Assembly: GCF_026341515.1 (NCBI RefSeq)
Contig: NZ_JAPEOK010000001.1
Location: 9,858,001-9,922,000 of the forward strand
Source of the DNA: Streptomyces sp. NBC_00878
GTDB lineage: Bacteria; Actinomycetota; Actinomycetes; Streptomycetales; Streptomycetaceae
Length of the DNA: 64,000 bases
Reading direction: 5' to 3'
A program made the position numbers and the translations under genes. Positions 59,388 through 64,000 of this stretch are shown here, piece by piece. The number at the start of each line of letters is the position of its first letter. Position 1 is the stretch's first letter. A model generated the notes under the pieces. It did no database searches. It had not been told where the DNA came from and saw only the letters and a program-made list of their open reading frames with translations.

Positions 59388-59937
59388 GGGCGAGCAGCGA
59401 CAGCAGTCCGCGAACTCCCGTGTCGAAGGCGGCGGTCGAGCCGGACGCGCGGGCCAGGACGTACCCGCCCTGGACCGTGGCGACGATGGTCGCGGCGATC
59501 TCCTCGCCGTCCAACGAGGGGGCGAACTCGCCCCGCTCCTGCCCCTCCTCGACGAGTGCCGCGAGCCGCTCGCGCAGCCAGTCCAGCGTCTCGTCGACGG
59601 GTGCGCGCAGCTCATCGCTGGCGATGACGTCCGGGTCCATGGTCATCCGCCCGATCGGGCAACCGCGCAGCACATCGCGCTCGCGTCGCAGATAGGCCTC
59701 GACACGCTCGTACGGAGAGCCGGGCCCGTCCAGTACTCCCTCGGCGGTAGCGCGCATCTGGTCGGCCGTACGCCGGATCGCGGTGAGGGCCAGATCGGGC
59801 TTGCCCGCGAAGTGGTGGTACATGCTGCCCTGCCCCGCACCGGCCCGCTGCTGGATCGCCTTGGGGCTCGTGCCCACGTATCCCCGCTCCCACAGCAGCT
59901 CGCGGGTGGCCTCGATCAGTCGCTCCGGAGTGCTCAT
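59359..59937 (-). CDS. TetR-family transcriptional regulator
   Basis: A 192-residue repressor. The helix-turn-helix is LIEATRELLWERGYVGTSPK then AIQQRAGAGQGSMYHHFAGK (about 6-46), with PDLALTAI after it. The C-terminal domain has RRERDVLRGCPIGRMTMDPD and SLDGEEIAATIVATVQGGYV. It is divergent from the SHOCT protein gene, and a 22-bp perfect palindrome lies directly upstream of its start, so it probably represses itself and the SHOCT/ABC transporter genes. The ATG at 59937 is the only sensible start. Confidence 0.9.
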   Translation of the reverse strand: MSTPERLIEATRELLWERGYVGTSPKAIQQRAGAGQGSMYHHFAGKPDLALTAIRRTADQMRATAEGVLDGPGSPYERVEAYLRRERDVLRGCPIGRMTMDPDVIASDELRAPVDETLDWLRERLAALVEEGQERGEFAPSLDGEEIAATIVATVQGGYVLARASGSTAAFDTGVRGLLSLLALNSPARTDG

Positions 59938-59944
59938 GAGATCA

Positions 59945-59966
59945 CTGTACCTACTAGTAGGTACAG
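59945..59966. promoter_or_regulatory. 22-bp perfect palindrome, TetR operator candidate
   Basis: The core GTACCTACTAGTAGGTAC (59947-59964) extends by C-T and A-G to 22 bases of perfect symmetry. A half-similar copy CCAGTAGGTACAG is at 59976-59988. It lies 7 bases from the TetR start codon, between TetR and the SHOCT gene. It also contains a CTAG. Confidence 0.75.
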
Positions 59967-60127
59967 AAGCGCATACCAGTAGGTACAGAGCTGGGGGAGC
60001 AGGGGAGAACCCCGTTCGTACTCCCGAGGAGGTACGCGTACTGCCGCTGGCCGTACGACGACCCGGACCCCCTCCCGGCGCGAGCCTCGAAGCATCACCG
60101 GAACACCCACCGAGGAGATGACTTCAG

Positions 60128-60448
60128 ATGCAGACCCTGGCGCACTGGGACGGCGGGCTCGGCCCGTGGATCCTTCTCTTCCCGCTGATCTGGGCGGCCG
60201 TCGTGATCGGCGTCGTGACCGTCCTCCGCCGTACCGTGTGGCGCGGCCGTCGCGGCCCGTGGCGCGGCATGGACCACGCCGCGACGGACGTCCGCCCGAC
60301 CGGCGACTCGCCGATCGCGATGCTCGGCCGGCGCTTCGCCTCCGGCGAGATCGACGAGGACGAGTACTGGCGTCGGCTCTCCGTCCTGGACGAGCAGTTC
60401 GGACGCACCGACTTCGGACGTACGGGCAAGGGCGGTGCTTCCCAATGA
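60128..60448 (+). CDS. SHOCT-domain single-helix membrane protein
   Basis: A 106-residue protein. One membrane helix (PWILLFPLIWAAVVIGVVTV, about 13-32), a basic linker (RRTVWRGRRGPWRG), then the SHOCT motif (SPIAMLGRRFASGEIDEDEY then WRRLSVLDEQF, about 61-91). SHOCT is a short oligomerisation or DNA/protein-interacting domain, often next to ABC exporters. In the same direction is an ABC transporter, now separated by an IS110-like element. The stop TGA uses the first bases after CTTCCCAAT, the likely junction, so its last residues may be created by the insertion. Confidence 0.85.
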   Translation: MQTLAHWDGGLGPWILLFPLIWAAVVIGVVTVLRRTVWRGRRGPWRGMDHAATDVRPTGDSPIAMLGRRFASGEIDEDEYWRRLSVLDEQFGRTDFGRTGKGGASQ

Positions 60449-61738
60449 CGTTGTCAAGCCGCGTTGGTGACGGGTGGTGTGACTTGGTAGCACCGTTGGT
60501 CACGGATGAGTGCCCAGATGACGTTCACCCGTCGGCGGGCAAGTGCGATGACGGCCTGGACGTGCCGTTTCCCCTCGGCGCGCTTGCGGTCGTAGAACTG
60601 CCGCGAGTTCGCATCACAGCGGATGCTGATGAGTGCGGAGGTGTAGAAGACCCGTTGCAGGCGCCGGTGGTATCGCTTCGGCCGGTGCAGGTTGCCGCTG
60701 GTCTTCCCGGAGTCGCGGGGTGCTGGGGCAAGGCCCGCGAAGGCCGCGAGGCGGTCTGGGGTCGGGAAGGAGCCCAGGTCGCCGTCGATGGCGGCAAGGA
60801 ACTCGGCCCCGAGCAGCGGACCGATGCCGGGCATGCTCTCGATCACTTCGGCGAGAGGGTGTTCGCGAAACCGGCCCTCGATGAGCTTGTCGATCTCAGC
60901 GACTTTCTCGTTGAGGGTCATCACCTCCTTCGCGAGGGTGCGCACCATCGTGGCGATGGGCCTCTCCCCGACGACGGCGGTGTGCTGTCGCTCGGCAGCT
61001 CCGACTGCTGCGGTGGCCAGGGCCTGGGCTCCGCGGACCTTGCGGTTGCTCAGCCAGGTGGCCAGGCGGCTGGTGCCACAGCGGCGGATCGCGGCCGGGG
61101 TCTGGTAGCCGGTCAGCAGTACCAGCGGTCCCGTGTTGGAAAGGTCCAGGGCCCGCTCCAGAGCGGGAAACATACTGGTCAACGTGGAACGAAGCCGATT
61201 GATGGTCCGGGTGCGGTCGGTGACCAGGTCCACGCGGCGGCTGGTGAGAAGGCCCAGCTCGATGCTCGCCTCGTCGCCGGGGCGGACCGGCTGCAGGTCC
61301 CGGCGCATGCGGGCCTGATCGGCGATCACGAGGGCGTCGCGGGCATCGGTCTTGCCCTCACCGCGGTAGCCGTCGGTGGCCCGGTTGACCGCACGTCCGG
61401 GGATGTAGAGGAGTTCCTGGCCGTGGTTGACCAGCAGGGCAATCAGCAGGCTGGGCTCGCCCCCGGTCATGTCGAGAGCCCAGGTTGCCCTGTCCCCGTC
61501 GGTCAGCGCCAGGACATCAGCGAGAAGCTTCAAGAGCTCCGGTTCGTCGTTGGCCACGCGCCGCGAGAGCAGTGTGCTGCCCTCGGCGTCGAGAACGAGG
61601 CAGTGGTGGTGGGTCTTGCCGCAGTCGGTCCCGGCCCATATCCGGCTCATCGTGCTCCATCAGGTCGTGCTTGCAGTTCGTACCACGGACGACCTCGCCG
61701 GCTTTGCTCTACGCAGCGACTTTCTCGCACTTCCCAAT
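60447..61738 (-). mobile_element. IS110-family insertion sequence, bounds approximate
   Basis: A transposase gene of the IS110 type is flanked by the 9-base direct repeat CTTCCCAAT (60438-60446 and 61730-61738). There are no terminal inverted repeats, as is normal for IS110. About 88 bases lie before the transposase start and only a few after its stop. The element separates a SHOCT gene from an ABC transporter operon. Bounds are inferred from the repeat. Confidence 0.65.
60454..61650 (-). CDS. IS110-family (RuvC-like DEDD plus Ser) transposase
   Basis: A 398-residue recombinase. The N-terminal DEDD domain starts SRIWAGTDCGKTHHHCLVLD (first Asp about residue 8), with YRGEGKTDARDALVIADQAR (about 94-113) for the later acidic residues. 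The C-terminal Transposase_20 domain has SMPGIGPLLGAEFLAAIDGD (about 266-285), FAGLAPAPRDSGKTSGNLHR, and the catalytic Ser is expected in that region. IS110 enzymes use a non-coding bridge RNA to pair donor and target DNA; in this group it is coded upstream of the gene, here in 61651-61738 or just beyond. The gene appears intact. Confidence 0.93.
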   Translation of the reverse strand: MSRIWAGTDCGKTHHHCLVLDAEGSTLLSRRVANDEPELLKLLADVLALTDGDRATWALDMTGGEPSLLIALLVNHGQELLYIPGRAVNRATDGYRGEGKTDARDALVIADQARMRRDLQPVRPGDEASIELGLLTSRRVDLVTDRTRTINRLRSTLTSMFPALERALDLSNTGPLVLLTGYQTPAAIRRCGTSRLATWLSNRKVRGAQALATAAVGAAERQHTAVVGERPIATMVRTLAKEVMTLNEKVAEIDKLIEGRFREHPLAEVIESMPGIGPLLGAEFLAAIDGDLGSFPTPDRLAAFAGLAPAPRDSGKTSGNLHRPKRYHRRLQRVFYTSALISIRCDANSRQFYDRKRAEGKRHVQAVIALARRRVNVIWALIRDQRCYQVTPPVTNAA

Positions 61739-61880
61739 TGGCGGCCGAGTCGTCGTGGGGAGCCCGGCGGCCAAGCACCGGAAGCCACGAACGGCAGCGG
61801 CATGAAAGCCACACCCGGCTCCCCTGGGTGCCACAACCCTACGAACGGCTGCGACGAACCCAGGAAGAAGGTAGAGCGGC
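61651..61880. other. Possible bridge-RNA region and leader of the ABC operon
   Basis: About 230 bases between the IS110 transposase start and the ABC gene. The part to 61738 is probably the end of the IS and could encode a short bridge RNA (minus strand). The part after 61738 was probably joined to the SHOCT gene before insertion. It ends with an AGGAAGAAGG ribosome site. Third-position GC of the open frame here is lower than in true genes. Confidence 0.4.
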
Positions 61881-62660
61881 ATGAGCACCGCGACCGCCAC
61901 GAAGGCCACGCGGACCGCGGCACGTGTCGCCGACGCCGTGAAGGTGTACGGCGGCGGCGACACCGCCGTCCGGGCCCTGGACGGGGTGAGCGTCACCTTT
62001 CCGGCCGGACGCTTCACCGCGATCATGGGGCCCTCGGGCTCAGGCAAGTCCACCCTGATGCACTGTGCGGCCGGCCTGGACACCCTCACCTCCGGCGCCG
62101 CGTTCATCGGCGACACCGAGCTGAGCAGGCTCGACGACCGCCGCCTCACGCTGCTGCGCCGCGACCGCATCGGCTTCGTCTTCCAGGCGTTCAACCTGGT
62201 CCCGACGCTGACCGTCGCGGAGAACATCACGCTGCCGATGGACCTCGCGGGCGGCCGGGGCGACGGCTCGGCGCGGGAGTGGATCGACGCGCTCGTGGAC
62301 GTCGTCGGCCTGCGCGACCGGCTGCACCACCGGCCCTCCGAACTCTCCGGCGGCCAGCAGCAACGCGTCGCCGTGGCAAGGGCGTTCGCCGGTCAGCCCG
62401 ACGTCGTCTTCGCCGACGAGCCGACCGGCAACCTCGACTCGCGCTCCGGCGAGGAGGTCCTGAACCTCCTCGGCCGGGCCGTACGCCAGATGGACCGCAC
62501 GGTCGTCATGGTCACCCACGACCCGGTCGCCGCCGCACACGCCGACGAGGTCGTCTTCCTCGCCGACGGGCGGCTCGTCGACCGGATAGAAGCCCCCACG
62601 GCCGACAAGGTCCTGGACCGCATGAAGGCCTTCGACAGCAAGGGAGCGCCGCCGTCATGA
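61881..62660 (+). CDS. ABC transporter ATP-binding protein (MacB/LolD type)
   Basis: A 259-residue ATPase. Walker A is IMGPSGSGKSTLMHCAAGLD (about 48-67), Q-loop FVFQAFNLVP, signature LSGGQQQRVAVARAFAGQPD (about 155-174), Walker B VVFADEPTGNLDSRSGEEVL, and the H-loop VMVTHDPVAAAHADEVVFLA. It pairs with the following FtsX-type permease, whose start overlaps its stop (ATGA). Such pairs export lipids, peptides or drugs. Upstream are the SHOCT protein and the TetR regulator, likely members of the same regulon before the IS110 element split it. Confidence 0.94.
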   Translation: MSTATATKATRTAARVADAVKVYGGGDTAVRALDGVSVTFPAGRFTAIMGPSGSGKSTLMHCAAGLDTLTSGAAFIGDTELSRLDDRRLTLLRRDRIGFVFQAFNLVPTLTVAENITLPMDLAGGRGDGSAREWIDALVDVVGLRDRLHHRPSELSGGQQQRVAVARAFAGQPDVVFADEPTGNLDSRSGEEVLNLLGRAVRQMDRTVVMVTHDPVAAAHADEVVFLADGRLVDRIEAPTADKVLDRMKAFDSKGAPPS

Positions 62661-64000
62661 ACGCCTCCGTGCGCATCAGCGTGTCCTCCCTGCGTGCCCA
62701 CAAGCGCCGCTTCGCCGGTACGTTCCTGGCGGTGCTCCTCGGCGTCGCCTTCCTGGCCGGCACGCTCGTCATGGGCGACACCCTGCGCGCCGGCTTCGAC
62801 ACGATGTTCGGCAACGCCACGAGCGGCACCGACGCCGTCGTCCGCAGCGCGGGCACCATCACCACGCCGGGCGAGAGCCAGGGCGTACGGCAGCCCGTCG
62901 ACACCGACCTGGTGACGGCCGTCGAGAAGGCCCCGGGTGTCGCGGCGGCCGTGCCCGACATCCAGGGCGCCGGCCAGCTCGTCGGCGCGAACGGCAAGCC
63001 CATCGGCGGCCAGGGTCCGCCCACCCTCGCGGGCAACTGGATCGACGACCCGAAGCTGAACTCGTACCAACTGGCCGAGGGACGCGCCCCGTCGAAGTCC
63101 GGCGAGGTGGTCGTCAACCGCGGTGCCGCCGAGAAGGGCGACCTGAAGATCGGCGACACGACGACACTGCGGACCCCCGACCCGGTCAAGGTCACGATCG
63201 TCGGCCTCGCGACCTTCGGCGGCGAGGACGGCATGGCCCAGGTGACCTACACCGGCATGACGCGGTCCGATGCCGAGAAGTACCTGACCGCGCAGCCCGG
63301 CGAGGCCGCGAGCATCCTGGTGCGGGCCGGACCCGGCACCGGTCAGCAGGAACTCGTGGATGCCCTGACTCCCGTACTCCCCAAGGGAGTTGAGGCGATC
63401 ACCGGTCAGGAGCTGGCCGCGGAGAACACCGACATGATCTCCGGCCAGTTCCTGACACTCTTCACCACCTTCCTGCTCGTGTTCTCCGGCGTGGCGCTGC
63501 TGGTCGCGACCTTCTCCATCCACAACACCTTCGCGATCGTGGTCGCCCAACGCACCCGCGAGAACGCCCTGTTGCGCGCTCTCGGTGCCTCACGACGGCA
63601 GGTCACCGCGTCGACCCTGGTCGAGGCGAGCGTCGTCGCCGTGGTCGCGTCCGCCGCCGGTCTCGCGGGCGGCATCGGCATCGCGGCCGGACTCCAGGCG
63701 CTGTTCCCGGCCATCGGATTCCCGTTCCCCGAGGGCGACTTGGTGATCAGCGGGCTGTCCATGGCCCTGCCGCTCGCGGTCGGCATCGTGGTCTGTCTCG
63801 GCTCCGCGCTGCTGCCCGCCGTACGCGCCGGGCGCACCGCACCACTGGCAGCCCTGCGCGAGACGGCCGTCGACCAGTCCGGGGCGTCCCGTACCCGTGC
63901 CGTCGTGGGCACCGGTCTCGCGGCACTGGCGGTCGCCGTCACACTGACCGGCGTCATCGTCAGCCCGTCCCTGTGGCTCGCCGGAAGCGGCGCGATCCTG
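62657..64000 (+). CDS. FtsX-like ABC transporter permease (partial, runs off right edge)
   Basis: The first 448 codons of a large permease. An N-terminal helix (FAGTFLAVLLGVAFLAGTLV, about 18-37) is followed by a MacB-like extracellular domain (about 45-255; IQGAGQLVGANGKPIGGQG). Then come three helices of the FtsX core (FLTLFTTFLLVFSGVALLVA about 265-284, VVAVVASAAGLAGGIGIAAG, MALPLAVGIVVCLGSALLPA), with the conserved RTRENALLRALGASRRQVTA between. A second FtsX unit is expected past the edge. It starts in a 4-base overlap with the ATPase gene. Confidence 0.92.
   Translation, partial: MNASVRISVSSLRAHKRRFAGTFLAVLLGVAFLAGTLVMGDTLRAGFDTMFGNATSGTDAVVRSAGTITTPGESQGVRQPVDTDLVTAVEKAPGVAAAVPDIQGAGQLVGANGKPIGGQGPPTLAGNWIDDPKLNSYQLAEGRAPSKSGEVVVNRGAAEKGDLKIGDTTTLRTPDPVKVTIVGLATFGGEDGMAQVTYTGMTRSDAEKYLTAQPGEAASILVRAGPGTGQQELVDALTPVLPKGVEAITGQELAAENTDMISGQFLTLFTTFLLVFSGVALLVATFSIHNTFAIVVAQRTRENALLRALGASRRQVTASTLVEASVVAVVASAAGLAGGIGIAAGLQALFPAIGFPFPEGDLVISGLSMALPLAVGIVVCLGSALLPAVRAGRTAPLAALRETAVDQSGASRTRAVVGTGLAALAVAVTLTGVIVSPSLWLAGSGAIL

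Overview
The window is high-GC DNA (third codon positions almost all G or C) with many GTG starts, GGAGG-type ribosome sites, long U-poor hairpin terminators and many families typical of actinobacteria (SARP, ROK, TetR, MarR, SHOCT, DUF6271-like, DUF4865-like, deazaflavin-dependent oxidoreductase). One dispersed palindrome at 1629-1670 (GTTCCCCGCGCCCC arms) is of a kind common in Streptomyces. I read it as a Streptomyces chromosome, in an accessory or arm-like region rather than the core. No rRNA, tRNA or CRISPR array was seen.

Layout. 1-4.4 kb: a LacI regulator (cut by the window edge), a ROK sugar kinase and a secreted GH27 alpha-galactosidase. 4.4-8.6 kb: an ATPase-Nudix fusion, an M20 peptidase and a geranylgeranyl-reductase-like flavoprotein. 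8.6-16.6 kb: regulator/enzyme and regulator/pump pairs (TetR with a deazaflavin enzyme, MarR with an MFS pump), plus a damaged locus where a SARP gene has lost its start and an MMPL transporter is broken by two deletions, next to an intact NarL-type two-component system. 16.7-21.3 kb: a mycothiol-dependent-isomerase-like protein, a LacI pseudogene, a dehydrogenase, an MFS carrier and a MarR regulator. 21.5-26 kb: an amide operon (AmiC-like sensor, FmdB zinc ribbon, formamidase, alpha/beta hydrolase, DUF1097 membrane protein). 26-33 kb: single genes, including a Tat-exported hydrolase, an expansin-like protein, a methyltransferase/MerR pair sharing a SoxR-like box, an epoxide hydrolase and a GH3 hexosaminidase.

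33.5-39 kb holds the most interesting unit: five overlapping genes (PhyH-type Fe/2-oxoglutarate dioxygenase, DUF6271-like protein with a possible GT-A-like motif, ornithine/lysine-type decarboxylase with a His-rich repeat N-terminus, GNAT acetyltransferase, MFS exporter). It looks like a compact pathway for making and exporting a modified amine or amino acid. An operator-like motif, TTGGTCTNNNCCAA, lies within its candidate promoter and occurs twice more upstream of the GH3 hexosaminidase gene, suggesting shared, possibly DasR-like control.

39-48 kb: a lipoprotein, then a cyclase/hydrolase and a ThDP enzyme convergent with a TctCBA carboxylate transporter that is divergent from a CitA/CitB-type two-component system. 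This reads as a carboxylate uptake and breakdown locus. 48-54.6 kb: DeoR-SIS-aldolase amino-sugar genes, an rRNA methyltransferase, AlkB, a ROK repressor and a DUF4865-like protein. 54.6-62 kb is an insertion-sequence cluster with three different families (IS701-like with 117-bp inverted repeats and a frameshifted transposase, IS256-like, IS110-like). The IS110-like element splits a SHOCT protein gene from its likely partner ABC transporter, which runs off the right edge.
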